From an uncultured Oscillospiraceae bacterium (GTDB lineage Bacteria; Bacillota; Clostridia; Oscillospirales; Oscillospiraceae), in contig CAKUOS010000016.1 in assembly GCA_934670025.1 (NCBI GenBank), positions 1-39,158 of the forward strand: a stretch of DNA of 39,158 nt, written 5' to 3'. Every line of letters begins with the position of its first letter. The first letter of the stretch is position 1. This document shows, piece by piece, positions 1-7,678 of the stretch. The translations under genes and the position numbers were made by a program. The notes beneath the pieces were generated by a model. The model worked only from the letters and a program-made list of their open reading frames with translations, was not told where the DNA came from and ran no database searches.

Positions 1-17
1 CATAACAATATCTCCTT
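1..17 (-). promoter_or_regulatory. Ribosome binding site and start codon of the next gene (runs off the left edge)
   Basis: On the minus strand, the bases right after the permease stop codon read AAAGGAGATATTGTTATG: a good Shine-Dalgarno site followed by an ATG at positions 3-1. Another gene therefore begins at the window edge, in the same direction and only 14 bases after the permease, so the sugar transporter operon continues outside the window. Nothing of its product is visible. Confidence 0.6.
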
Positions 18-863
18 TTATTTGATAGAGCCCTGTGCCAAACCGCCAGCAATGCGCTTCTGGATCAGCATGAAGAAGATGACAGAAGGAACCACAACAA
101 CCGTAGATGCCGCCATCATAACGCCCCAGTCCAGCACTTCCTGTCCCTCTAAAGACTTCAATGCTACAGCAGCCGTCATTTTAGAGCTGCTGTTCATCAA
201 AATCAGGGAGTACAGGAATTCATTCCATGCGTTGATGAATGTATAAATCGCAACAGCCACAACGCCTGGGGCAACGATTGGCATCACAACCTTTGTAAAG
301 GTCTGTATTTTTGTCGCACCGTCAACTCTTGCCGCTTCCTCAATCTCCAGCGGCACCGTTTTGAAAAAACCAACCAATAACCAGACTGCATAAGGTACCG
401 AGAACGTCATATAAACGATAATCAGACCGATACGGTTGTTCACCAATCCGAGTTTTCCCATAATGATCGAATAAGGAACGGCTAACAGGATGGCCGGGAA
501 CATATACGTTGTGATCAGAACCCTCGTAATGGCATTGCCCAGCCGCGGCATAAAGCGGACAATGCCGTATGCACCCAGGCACGAGATCGTTATTGCGAGA
601 AGTGTGGTTCCGCCAGCGATCAGGATGCTGTTCAGCACATTCGTTCCAAAGCCCATCTGTTCAAAAACGATCTGGTAGTTCTCGAAAGAAATCACCTGCG
701 GAAAAAACGCGGTAGGATTGCTTGCAATCTCGCCTTTTCCCTTCAGAGATGAGAGGATGATCCAAAGCAGCGGGAATATCGCGATGACTGCTAAAATTGT
801 AAGATACACATAGCTTACTGTATCTCCAAACCACCCGCGACGAAGCATTTTTCTTCTGTTCAT
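18..863 (-). CDS. Carbohydrate ABC transporter permease, MalG type
   Basis: One of two inner-membrane subunits of a sugar importer of the CUT1 class. The 281-residue protein has the usual six hydrophobic segments, the first at about residues 16-38. Near residue 175 it carries the EAA loop that docks on the ATPase (EEAARVDGATKIQTF). Its ATG overlaps the stop of the upstream permease by four bases (ATGA at 863-860), so the two are translationally coupled. The binding-protein and AraC regulator genes lie upstream in the same direction. No ATPase is present, as is common when a shared MsmX-like ATPase encoded elsewhere serves several importers. The substrate cannot be read from this subunit; the nearby sialidase remnant hints at sialic acid or host-glycan sugars. 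Confidence 0.93.
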   Translation of the reverse strand: MNRRKMLRRGWFGDTVSYVYLTILAVIAIFPLLWIILSSLKGKGEIASNPTAFFPQVISFENYQIVFEQMGFGTNVLNSILIAGGTTLLAITISCLGAYGIVRFMPRLGNAITRVLITTYMFPAILLAVPYSIIMGKLGLVNNRIGLIIVYMTFSVPYAVWLLVGFFKTVPLEIEEAARVDGATKIQTFTKVVMPIVAPGVVAVAIYTFINAWNEFLYSLILMNSSSKMTAAVALKSLEGQEVLDWGVMMAASTVVVVPSVIFFMLIQKRIAGGLAQGSIK

Positions 864-1762
864 CGCGCTTCCTCCTTATCCCATTTGTTTAAAATCCGGA
901 AATACATAGAACAAACAAACAGCAAGAAGACAAGCAGCAGCACCGTAACAGCAGAGGATTTACCCAACTGTTTCAATCCCCAACCAACATTGTACGCATA
1001 AATCGGCACGGTTTCTGTTGCGCCACCTGGACCGCCGCCAGTGATCAGATAAATCATATCAAAGCTGTTAAAAACCCATATGGTACGCAGTACCACCAGC
1101 AAGCCAACAACTGTTTTAATATGCGGAACCGTAATATGTAGGAAAGATTCCCATGAACTTGCGCCGTCAATTTGCGCGGCTTCATATTGATCCTTCGGAA
1201 CCGTCTGTAGTGCAGACAAAACGTTAACCATGATCAACGGTGCGCCAAACCATGTATTAACAAAAACCAATGTCCAAAACGCAGAGTTTCCGGACGTTAA
1301 GAATTGTGGAAGTGTATCGCAGATGCCAAGGTCGACCAACATATGCGGCAGGAAACCGGATACACCATTGAGAATCCATTTCCATGAAAGCGCAATAACA
1401 ATCGACGGAAACGCCCACGGAACAATCAGCAACGTTCTGTAAATGCCCTTCGCGTGCTTAATCCTTTCCAACGCCAGTGCCGCAGTAAAACCAACCAGCA
1501 GCTGGAAAAACAGAGACGTTATCGTCCATTTTATATTTGTAAAAAAGGATGCCCAAAAACTCTTATCTGTCAGGATCGAAATGTAGTTTTTCAGACAAAC
1601 AAATTCCCACTTTGCCTTTATCAGATGCTTGGATGTAAAGCTGTAAAAAATACTGGAAGCAACCGGATACAGCAACAGCAAACCAATAACGAGAATAGCA
1701 GGAAGGACAAACCAGACTCCGGAATGCTTAATTTTCTCGAACCGCTTCGAGCCTTTGTTCAT
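860..1762 (-). CDS. Carbohydrate ABC transporter permease, MalF/UgpA type
   Basis: Partner permease of the MalG-type subunit that follows it. I place the start at 1762 rather than at the longer frame (1810) because AAAGGGGG sits seven bases before this ATG and the residues upstream do not resemble a permease. The 300-residue product has a first membrane helix at about residues 17-37, five more helices, and an EAA loop (YEAAQIDGASSWESF) near residue 200. A GGGPGGATE stretch, typical of CUT1 permeases, follows about 50 residues later. It sits 62 bases after the binding-protein gene and overlaps the next permease by four bases, which is normal operon packing. Function as a sugar-importer subunit is secure; substrate is not. 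Confidence 0.93.
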   Translation of the reverse strand: MNKGSKRFEKIKHSGVWFVLPAILVIGLLLLYPVASSIFYSFTSKHLIKAKWEFVCLKNYISILTDKSFWASFFTNIKWTITSLFFQLLVGFTAALALERIKHAKGIYRTLLIVPWAFPSIVIALSWKWILNGVSGFLPHMLVDLGICDTLPQFLTSGNSAFWTLVFVNTWFGAPLIMVNVLSALQTVPKDQYEAAQIDGASSWESFLHITVPHIKTVVGLLVVLRTIWVFNSFDMIYLITGGGPGGATETVPIYAYNVGWGLKQLGKSSAVTVLLLVFLLFVCSMYFRILNKWDKEEAR

Positions 1763-1824
1763 TGTTTTATCCCCCTTTCGTGTATCATGGCGGGGTTGAA
1801 ACCCCGCCATGGTACGATAATCTA

Positions 1825-3222
1825 TCAGTTTACAGTTGCGAAAAGTTCATTCAGCTGATCTTCGGCGGCTTGAGCAGCTTCTTCAACAGGTGTGCCATTG
1901 ATCACAATATCCTGGAACATTTTTTCAATCACACGCTGAGAAGTCAGGAGACCTGCTTCTGCGCGAGGACCATACTCCATACCGATGGAGGTGCTGCCCT
2001 CCAGCATCTGATTCAGAACCTGATCCGCGTGCTGGAAATTCTGAACCGTCTCATTCGCCTGATAAGTTGCGCTATCCGTAACTCCCTTCAGACCAGACAT
2101 CATGCCGACAGGAACCGACAGCAGGAAGTCAACATAGCGATCCTCATCATAGAAGAACTTGATAAACTCTTCGCAGATTTCGGGGTGCTTGGAGTTTTTC
2201 CAGATCACCAGCGGCGTGGTGTTGGTTTCACAGCCGACTTCCGGATCACCTTCATTTACACGAGGAATCGGTGCGCAATCAATATACTCCATCAGATCCG
2301 GGCGGTTCGCTTCAACACCGCTGATATGGAAGCCAGTATTAAAGTCGAAGCAGAGTTTGCCCTGATAGTACAAAGTAGCTTCATCCAGTGTATTGTAGTT
2401 CATCGCATCTGCAGGCGAGCAATCCTTGTAGACCTTGACCCAATAGTTGATACCATCCAATGCGGTCTGGCTGGTCAGATTTGCCTTTCCGTCTTCGGTA
2501 ATCAGTGTTTCACCTGCGCTGCGGACATAAAGATGCAGCCAACGAGTTGCCAGCAAATCATTCGTGCCCATCGGCATTGCGGCGCCATAGACTTCGCCGT
2601 TTTCGCCATCCGTAATGATTTTAGCGGCTTCATACATTTCTTCCCATGTAGTCGGAACATCAAGGTCGTACTTTTCCAGAAGATCTTTACGATACCACAT
2701 AGCTTCTGTATTCAAATACAGAGGAACACCATAGCAGTTTCCGTCTTCGGCCGTCATTTCAGTCAGCGCATTTCCCATGAATCTGTCGCGACCGATCTCA
2801 TCAATCAGGTTGTCGACAGGTCGAACCGCCTCTGCATCAATCATTTCAACAAGCTGAGAAGCAACAGTGCTGCTGATGTCAGGAACATTGCCGGATGCAA
2901 GGCCGGTCGTCCACTTGGTGTAGAAGTCCGCCCATGAGAAGGTCTCGATCGTGATCTTGACCTTGGGATGCTCTGCCATAAAGGCGTCTGCCGCAGCCTG
3001 AATCTTCTCCATGCGCGGTCCCTGCGTGAACGAGTGCCAGAACGTGATCTCACCCTCGAGATCCTTCGACTCCTCCGTGTTTTGGGCGTCGGTGGATGTC
3101 GATTCAGAAGCGGGAGCATCGGTCTTCTGCGTGTCGGGCGTAGAAGGCTGCTGGGGCTTGCTGCAGGCCGCCAAGGAAACAACCATCAAAAGTACCAGTA
3201 ACAATGTGACGATTTTTTTCAT
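1825..3222 (-). CDS. Sugar ABC transporter substrate-binding lipoprotein
   Basis: Extracellular solute-binding protein (SBP_bac_1 family, 465 residues) that captures the sugar and delivers it to the two permeases that follow. The N-terminus has a lipoprotein signal (MKKIVTLLLVLLMVVSLAAC) with lipobox LAAC and Cys20 as the anchor. A Ser/Thr/Glu-rich linker runs to about residue 55, and the binding domain opens with the family-typical GEITFWHSF. AGGAGGA lies just upstream of the ATG. A TATAAT box at 3285-3290 and AraC-type repeats at 3317-3345 precede it, so it is probably induced by the neighbouring AraC protein. The sialidase stump upstream suggests sialic acid or a host-glycan sugar, but that is inference from context. 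Confidence 0.92.
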   Translation of the reverse strand: MKKIVTLLLVLLMVVSLAACSKPQQPSTPDTQKTDAPASESTSTDAQNTEESKDLEGEITFWHSFTQGPRMEKIQAAADAFMAEHPKVKITIETFSWADFYTKWTTGLASGNVPDISSTVASQLVEMIDAEAVRPVDNLIDEIGRDRFMGNALTEMTAEDGNCYGVPLYLNTEAMWYRKDLLEKYDLDVPTTWEEMYEAAKIITDGENGEVYGAAMPMGTNDLLATRWLHLYVRSAGETLITEDGKANLTSQTALDGINYWVKVYKDCSPADAMNYNTLDEATLYYQGKLCFDFNTGFHISGVEANRPDLMEYIDCAPIPRVNEGDPEVGCETNTTPLVIWKNSKHPEICEEFIKFFYDEDRYVDFLLSVPVGMMSGLKGVTDSATYQANETVQNFQHADQVLNQMLEGSTSIGMEYGPRAEAGLLTSQRVIEKMFQDIVINGTPVEEAAQAAEDQLNELFATVN

Positions 3223-3284
3223 TCTAGTTCCTCCTCATCATTTATTCGGTGGTAATTCACAAAAACCATATAACCGATGATTAA

Positions 3285-3345
3285 ATTATAGGGCATCTTG
3301 CCTGCTCTGGATAGATAACAAACCGACGATTGATGCAACAAATCG
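3285..3345 (-). promoter_or_regulatory. Promoter with AraC-type operator upstream of the sugar transporter operon
   Basis: On the minus strand a TATAAT -10 box lies at 3290-3285. The matching -35 position (3313-3308, TATCCA, 17-base spacer) is a poor match to consensus. Immediately upstream are two direct repeats, CGGTTTGTT (3325-3317) and CGATTTGTT (3345-3337), starting 20 bases apart, about two helical turns. The nearer repeat ends three bases from the -35 box. A weak -35 box with paired direct repeats against it is the classic layout of an AraC-activated promoter. Confidence 0.55.
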
Positions 3346-3373
3346 CTCATTATTCAATCGTTCAAAGGTTGTT

Positions 3374-4264
3374 TTATACCTCATGTGATGTTTTTCGATA
3401 CTCCTGCGGCGTCATACCAAAAATCTCACGAAAGCACTTGGAGAAGTAGCTCGGCGTTTCATACCCGAGCGCGTAAGAAATGGCTGCGATCGGCTCATTT
3501 GTGATCAGGAGCCGCCTTGCGGCATTGGTCATTTTGATTTCCCTTACATATGCATAAATTGTCTTTCCTGTCTTCGCCTTGAACAGACGACGCAGCGTGC
3601 TTTCGCTTACATCCGCTATTTCACACATCTTCGCGTGGGAAAGATTTTCTGTCGGATGGGTAATAATGTAGTCCTCAAGCGCTGTGATTCTGGGATCATT
3701 TTTTTGCTGCGCTGACTTAGAGGCTCTGAGCTGGATGCTTTTCACATCGAACAACGCTTCCATTTTCGCGCGGTCTTCCTCCAAAGAGGTATCCTGACAC
3801 AGATTTGGCTCCCTGCATTGCGCGAGCAGGGCAAAAATCAGATTCAGCCTTCCGCGGATCTCAAGCATTTTGAAGTTGTGGCGAGACAGCGCACTTGCGT
3901 AGACTGCTTCAAAATACTGTTTCATCTGCGTGGTTCCCGAAAAAGAACGAAGGATCGGGATATCCCACAGCTCCTGAAACAGGTCGGTGCCCTGCGACTG
4001 GATCGAGCCGACAAACCGGATGCTGATAAAAACGATCTCCTCTTTTGCAGAACAGGAAAAGAGGCTGTCCTGCGGGATGTAGAAAACGTCATCGGGCGCG
4101 ACCTCATAGCAGATGCCATTGAGGATGAAAGTTGCCGAACCGGATACAATATAACGGAGCAAGCCATACGGAGCGGAGCTTGTCGGGAAAACCCAATTGC
4201 TTGAGAAGCGATACTTGTCCACGTAAATGAACCTGGGATAAAAATCTGAATATATTGCCTCCAT
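3374..4264 (-). CDS. AraC-family transcriptional regulator
   Basis: A 296-residue regulator with an N-terminal cupin-like ligand-sensing domain (about residues 15-150; NGICYEVAPDDVFYIP is a typical strand pattern) and a C-terminal pair of helix-turn-helix motifs. The latter include HAKMCEIADVSESTLRRLFK and the AraC signature around YALGYETPSYFSKCFREIFG, then MTPQEYRK at the end. I choose the ATG at 4264 because AGGTGA precedes it by about eight bases; a longer frame starts at 4303 without a good site. It lies between the sialidase remnant (stop at 4304) and the importer it most likely controls, all on one strand. Likely ligand: the transported sugar or a breakdown product. Confidence 0.93.
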   Translation of the reverse strand: MEAIYSDFYPRFIYVDKYRFSSNWVFPTSSAPYGLLRYIVSGSATFILNGICYEVAPDDVFYIPQDSLFSCSAKEEIVFISIRFVGSIQSQGTDLFQELWDIPILRSFSGTTQMKQYFEAVYASALSRHNFKMLEIRGRLNLIFALLAQCREPNLCQDTSLEEDRAKMEALFDVKSIQLRASKSAQQKNDPRITALEDYIITHPTENLSHAKMCEIADVSESTLRRLFKAKTGKTIYAYVREIKMTNAARRLLITNEPIAAISYALGYETPSYFSKCFREIFGMTPQEYRKTSHEV

Positions 4265-4303
4265 TATGATCTCACCTGACATTCTTTTGTCTATTTTATG
4301 CAC

Positions 4304-4700
4304 TTAACCTGCATTGGATGATGCAGTAAGCTCACTAATAGTAAAGATATCATATTTCATAATATCTTTCAAATGAAGTTCATTGCGCGACCACGAATCG
4401 TATTTTTCATACAGTATACCGATTCTGTGGTCAGGTAATTCTGTCATGCATGAGTAAGAGAATCCATAATCGGCAAGGTCAATTTCATACTGATAATCCC
4501 AGGATACCGTATATCTGTCGTAGCCTGTATTTCCAGTGTCTGTAATCAAGACGACCAAAATCTTTCCAGCGCGTCTGCCGCTGGACGCAGTAGGTGTCGA
4601 CAACAGAATAACGTCTTTTCCGTCAACCTTTTGGGAATAATTGATTGCGGACAATTGCGTCCCGTAGGATGCCACTGTAATCCCATCAATGTATTCCTGC
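4304..4700 (-). pseudogene. Sialidase (BNR-repeat exo-alpha-sialidase), C-terminal remnant
   Basis: About 130 codons remain open, ending in a normal TAA at 4304. The recognisable sialidase features are a GKDVILLSTPTA strand, the segment YSCMTELPDHRIGILYEKYD (compare the family's YSCLTxLxDGxIGLLYE), and the closing LKDIMKYDIFTISEL. These belong to the last blades of the six-bladed propeller. The catalytic Arg triad, Asp box repeats and signal peptide that would lie further N-terminal are absent. Homology stops near 4690-4705, where a plus-strand ATPase fragment begins, so the gene was cut by a rearrangement. It sits just upstream of the AraC regulator on the same strand and was probably once in that operon, which suggests host sialoglycans as the original target. 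Confidence 0.7.
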
Positions 4701-4705
4701 GTAAG

Positions 4706-5164
4706 ATGGCCTATCTGCAAAGCCTTTTTACGGAGGTCTACTTCAAAGACATTACCGAACGCTATGATATTGCCCTTCCGGATATGCTTGCAGAGCTGAC
4801 GGATGATTTGTGCTCGTCTATCGGTTCGCTCACCAATGCAAGCAAGATTGCCAATACACTGGGTACAGTAAGGAATATCTCCGTTTCAGGCACGACAATT
4901 TCTAACTATTTGAACTACCTGATGGAATCCTTCCTGTTCAGCAATGCCAACTCAATTAGCGAAGAAGAAATGCAAAAGAAGATCGCTCTCATTGGTGAGC
5001 CAATTATTCAAAGACGTCTCGAGCAGATTGCCAAACGACATGGAATAAATAGTATTGCGGAAAATATTCGACGTGATGAACGCCAAAGTATAATTGACTT
5101 TTTGAAAGCACAACAGGCCGCCCTTCAGCATCAAATTCAACTGTTGGAGGCGGAGCAGAGATGA
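4706..5164 (+). pseudogene. Chimeric remnant: DUF4143 ATPase fragment joined in frame to the tail of another protein
   Basis: The open frame runs from 4631, but recognisable sequence begins at the ATG at 4706. About 80 residues (YLQSLFTEVYFKDITERYDI, then SLTNASKIANT and YLNYLMESFLF) match the DUF4143 region of AAA_14-type ATPases; the Walker motifs that should precede them are missing. After SNAN (about 4950) the family resemblance stops and a different, charged, coiled-coil-like tail begins (RDERQSIIDFLKAQQAALQH). The tail's stop overlaps the next gene's start (ATGA, 5161-5164), as in an ATPase-nuclease gene pair. I read this as two broken genes fused by deletion. Base composition is clearly more AT-rich than the region beyond 5.8 kb. 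Whether a product is made is unknown. Confidence 0.6.
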
Positions 5165-5634
5165 TTAAATTACCGACAATTAGTGCAGAGAATGTAAGCG
5201 CATTTCATAAAGATGTTTTTAAAAGCATAAAAGAACTGCTTGTGAAGAATTCAGAAAATCCTCTTTTTGAGAGAATAATTTGCTATTGTAGTATAGATGG
5301 ACAGTTAAATGATTCAAGAATTGAGCGGCTAATAATCGGGGATATCGTGGTTCTTACCGACGCAATTAGTCAAATCGGGGCCACAGACAAAGCAGTTGTG
5401 GGCAAATTTGACAAGGCCTATACGAATTTTTGCAACAGAAACTTCGGAAGGACTTGGGCGCAAAGAATCGGCGTTACGACTTGTCCGTATTGTAATCGAA
5501 GTTATATATTTACATCCAATAAGAAAGGCACTAGACCTCAATATGATCACTTTTTTCCAAAATCGAAATACCCATATTTGGCATATGCTATAATCAACAC
5601 ACTGAATTTGAGTATCTATTTTGGTTCAGCTTAA
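5161..5634 (+). pseudogene. HNH endonuclease N-terminal fragment, PtuB-like (Septu/retron-type defence)
   Basis: 157 residues. The first about 105 are an unremarkable helical region. Then comes the hallmark CPYCNRSYI, followed by TRPQYDHFFPKSKYPYLA, the zinc-binding and catalytic start of HNH nucleases found next to AAA ATPases in Septu (PtuB) and related modules. The family normally continues with an N(L)IP.C..CN segment carrying the second cysteine pair. Here the sequence instead runs into an unrelated 15-residue tail and stops, so the metal site is incomplete and the enzyme is probably dead. Its start overlaps the upstream stop by four bases, the normal coupling to an ATPase partner. The family assignment to PtuB specifically is a best guess; HNH is firm. 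Confidence 0.65.
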
Positions 5635-5738
5635 GAATTTAGCACAAGTTTTTTTCGATTGTCTTGATTTGCAGAAACATGAAAACCCTTGAGATTTCAA
5701 GAGATTTTAGGTCGGGGGATCTAAAAGGGTGCTGCTTG

Positions 5739-5780
5739 CCAAGAAGAAAAGACACGCAGATGCGTGTCTTTTCTTCTTGG
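5739..5780. terminator. Perfect 20-base inverted repeat, probable bidirectional terminator
   Basis: Arms 5739-5758 and 5761-5780 are exact reverse complements separated by GA. The stem contains AAGAAAAGACACGCA and ends in T-rich sequence on either strand. A near copy sits at 17551-17591 between uvrA and the tmRNA gene, so it belongs to a local hairpin family. On the minus strand it directly follows a CTCCACCA sequence resembling a tRNA 3' end. Confidence 0.7.
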
Positions 5781-5833
5781 TGGAGAGCGGTCTGCTGCGC
5801 AGACCGCGGCGCCTGCGGGCGGGAATTGAACGC

Positions 5834-5860
5834 GAAAGGAACCCCTGATGGGTTCCTTTC
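5834..5860. repeat. Inverted repeat, 11-base perfect arms
   Basis: GAAAGGAACCC (5834-5844) pairs with GGGTTCCTTTC (5850-5860) around CTGAT. There is no clear T-run, so termination is uncertain. It is part of the hairpin cluster at the island edge, together with a smaller hairpin at 5787-5807 (9-base arms). Confidence 0.55.
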
Positions 5861-5988
5861 ACACTTTCTTCCTTTCCGAAAACATGAATCGCCGCGTTCA
5901 TCTGCGGCACGGAGCAGGCGCAGTTGGCGGAGTATTCCCCTCGGCAGGGGCCGATGCAGGCATCGGCCGTTGGGAACTGCAAAGCGCC

Positions 5989-6017
5989 TTGCCCTGTATG
6001 CAGGATTGTGTTAGACT
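5989..6017 (+). promoter_or_regulatory. Sigma-A-type promoter for the GNAT gene
   Basis: TTGCCC (5989-5994) and TAGACT (6012-6017) are separated by 17 bases. The site lies 41 bases before the start codon of the acetyltransferase, with no other gene between. Confidence 0.5.
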
Positions 6018-6057
6018 GGATGCAGGGAAGCGAAAATCAATGTGGAGGGGGTTGACC

Positions 6058-6504
6058 ATGCAGGATCTGACGATCAGGCGACTGAACGAAACGGAGACGG
6101 AATGCGCGCTGCGGCTCGTCTGGGAGGTTTTTCCGGACTACGAAGCGCCCGATTATACGCAGGCGGGCGTCGATGCGTTTTACAGGAGCATCCACGACGC
6201 GCGCTACTGCGCCATGCTGTGCGTATACGGCGCGTTTGTGCATGGGACGCTTGCCGGCGTGCTCGCAACGCGGAGCGGCGGGTCGCATATCGCGCTGTTC
6301 TTCGTGAAGGGCGCGTACCACCGGCAGGGGATCGGGCGCAGGCTGTTTGAGACGGCGCTGGCCGCGTGCGGCGCGGGCAAAATGACGGTAAATTCATCGC
6401 CGTATGCCGTGCCGGTGTATCACAGGCTGGGCTTCCGGGACACGGGCGCGGAGCAGGTGACAGACGGCCTGCGCTTCACGCCGATGGAGCGCCCGGCGGA
6501 CTGA
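6058..6504 (+). CDS. GNAT-family N-acetyltransferase
   Basis: Predicted cytoplasmic acetyl-CoA-dependent acyltransferase of 148 residues, the usual length for a single GNAT fold. Motif A, which binds the CoA pyrophosphate, is seen around residues 85-105 (FFVKGAYHRQGIGRRLFETA). Motif B-like YAVPVYHRLGF follows near residue 125. The start at 6058 is chosen because GGAGGGGG lies seven bases upstream; longer upstream frames lack any site and run into the hairpin-rich junction. It is a single-gene unit with its own promoter and a strong terminator 14 bases downstream. The acceptor substrate cannot be deduced. It is the first gene of the GC-rich backbone. Confidence 0.88.
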   Translation: MQDLTIRRLNETETECALRLVWEVFPDYEAPDYTQAGVDAFYRSIHDARYCAMLCVYGAFVHGTLAGVLATRSGGSHIALFFVKGAYHRQGIGRRLFETALAACGAGKMTVNSSPYAVPVYHRLGFRDTGAEQVTDGLRFTPMERPAD

Positions 6505-6517
6505 GAGGCGAGAATAA

Positions 6518-6557
6518 CAGCAGAAAGCCGCCCATCGGGCGGCTTTCTGCTGTATTT
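6518..6557. terminator. Strong rho-independent terminator, bidirectional
   Basis: CAGCAGAAAGCCGCCC (6518-6533) and its exact complement (6537-6552) form a 16-base stem with a three-base loop, followed by TATTTTT on the plus strand. It ends the GNAT gene and, on the other strand, the cupin/ferredoxin operon. Confidence 0.9.
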
Positions 6558-6562
6558 TTCGC

Positions 6563-6892
6563 TCAGAACACCACGACAAGGAGCATCTTGAATTGCTCCT
6601 GGCCGAACACGGCGTGCGGATGCCGCCGGGGCATGACGATCGACTCGCCTGCGTGCAGCTCGTAATTCACGCCGTCGATGGTGATGCGGCCCACGCCGTC
6701 GAGACACGTGACGAATGCGTCGCCGCCCGACTCGTGCGTGCTGATCTCTTCATTTTTGTCGAACGCGAACAGCGTCACGCTCAGCGCGTCGTTCTGCGCG
6801 AGCGTCTTGCTGACGACCTGTCCGGGCTGATAGGCGACCTGCTCCTTGAGCGTCAGGACCGTCGATTTGTCCATATTCTTGATCCCAGTCAT
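6563..6892 (-). CDS. Cupin-domain protein
   Basis: Small single-domain cupin of 109 residues, a beta-barrel that usually binds a metal or a small molecule. Cupin motif 1 is visible as STHESGGDAFVTCLDGVGRI (about residues 51-70) and motif 2 around ESIVMPRRHPHAVF (about 83-96), with the conserved His residues in place. It is the last gene of a three-gene operon (zinc ribbon, ferredoxin, cupin), 54 bases after the ferredoxin gene, with GGAGGT nine bases before its ATG. In anaerobes such small cupins often travel with ferredoxin-like redox genes, but the ligand is unknown. Ends at a strong terminator. Confidence 0.88.
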   Translation of the reverse strand: MTGIKNMDKSTVLTLKEQVAYQPGQVVSKTLAQNDALSVTLFAFDKNEEISTHESGGDAFVTCLDGVGRITIDGVNYELHAGESIVMPRRHPHAVFGQEQFKMLLVVVF

Positions 6893-6946
6893 AATAAAAA
6901 TACCTCCGTATTCCGTTTTTGTCAGCTTTTCCGAAAAGGCGCGGCC

Positions 6947-7678
6947 TTATGCGTCTGCGCGCTTCACGATCGCGCCGTCCGCCGCGATGGTGACGACGTG
7001 CAGCGGGATGCGCCTGCCGCTGGCCGCGATGGCCTGCTTCGCGGCGAATTCCAATCCGCCGCAGCACGGGACCTCCATGCGCGTGAGCGTCACGGAGCGG
7101 ATATCGTTTTCCGTAAACAGGTCGGTGAGCTTTGCGGTATAGTCGGCACTGTCGAGCTTCGGACACGCGATGACGGTCACGCGGCCGGGGATGAAGTCCC
7201 GGTGGAAGCCGGGGTAGGCGTAGGCCGTGCAGTCGGCGGCCAGCAGCAGATCGCACCCGTCAAAATACGGCGCGCCCGGCGGCACGAGCCGCAGCTGCAC
7301 CGGCCAGTTCTGCAAGCGGCCCTCGCCTTCGTCCATCGCCTTTACCTGCGTGCCGGCGCAGCCGCACGCGAGCTTGTCCGGCGCCTTTGCGCCGGGCTTT
7401 TTCAGCGCCTTGAGCGCCTCGACGGCCTTGTCCAGCAGCTTTTCCTGCTGCGCCTTTTTGACAGCCGCTTCGTCATAGGCCGCGGCCTCGCGCTCGATAA
7501 AATGAATGGCGTTTGCCGGGCAGACCGGCAGGCAGTTGCCAAGCCCGTCGCAGTAATCGTCGCGGATGAGCTTCGCCTTGCCGTCCACGATGGCGATCGC
7601 GCCCTCGTGGCACGCATCCGCGCACAGGCCGCAGCCTGTGCAGGCGGCCTCGTCGATCTCGATGATGGTTCGTCTCAT
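6947..7678 (-). CDS. 4Fe-4S ferredoxin-type protein
   Basis: 243 residues. The N-terminal 65 hold two [4Fe-4S] motifs: CTGCGLCADACHEG, and CDGLGNCLPVCPANAI, whose second motif has a longer first spacing (CxxxxxC instead of CxxC). This suggests an altered second cluster. An alanine/lysine-rich helix (about 65-100) links to a C-terminal domain with further cysteines: the CGCAG motif, VIACPKLDS, and a CCGG motif near residue 203. CCGG recalls cysteine-rich redox domains. Its ATG is coupled by a four-base overlap to the stop of the zinc-ribbon gene upstream. Role: electron transfer or redox sensing in the cytoplasm; partners not evident beyond the operon. Confidence 0.88.
   Translation of the reverse strand: MRRTIIEIDEAACTGCGLCADACHEGAIAIVDGKAKLIRDDYCDGLGNCLPVCPANAIHFIEREAAAYDEAAVKKAQQEKLLDKAVEALKALKKPGAKAPDKLACGCAGTQVKAMDEGEGRLQNWPVQLRLVPPGAPYFDGCDLLLAADCTAYAYPGFHRDFIPGRVTVIACPKLDSADYTAKLTDLFTENDIRSVTLTRMEVPCCGGLEFAAKQAIAASGRRIPLHVVTIAADGAIVKRADA

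Larger units (their letters stand above)
5635..6057. other. Gene-free junction between the AT-rich island and the GC-rich backbone
   Basis: No supportable gene in about 420 bases. The first 100 bases are AT-rich and include CTTGAGATTTCAAG (5690-5703, arms CTTGA/TCAAG). From 5739 the sequence changes to GC-rich DNA with three successive hairpins (5739-5780, 5787-5807, 5834-5860). It then holds CG-rich sequence with no recognised feature and the acetyltransferase promoter (5989-6017). This is the most likely edge of an inserted or rearranged segment. Confidence 0.6.

Noticed and set aside
4631..5634. An active Septu defence system
   Set aside because: Only gene fragments remain: no ATPase Walker motifs and an incomplete HNH metal site, so function is unlikely.
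5664..6014. Small open frames in the junction (116 codons plus strand, 91 codons minus strand)
   Set aside because: Both run through hairpins and show no protein-like composition or start signal.
5848..6057. N-terminal extension of the GNAT gene
   Set aside because: The extra residues come from hairpin-rich, non-conserved DNA and the promoter; the ribosome binding site supports the start at 6058.
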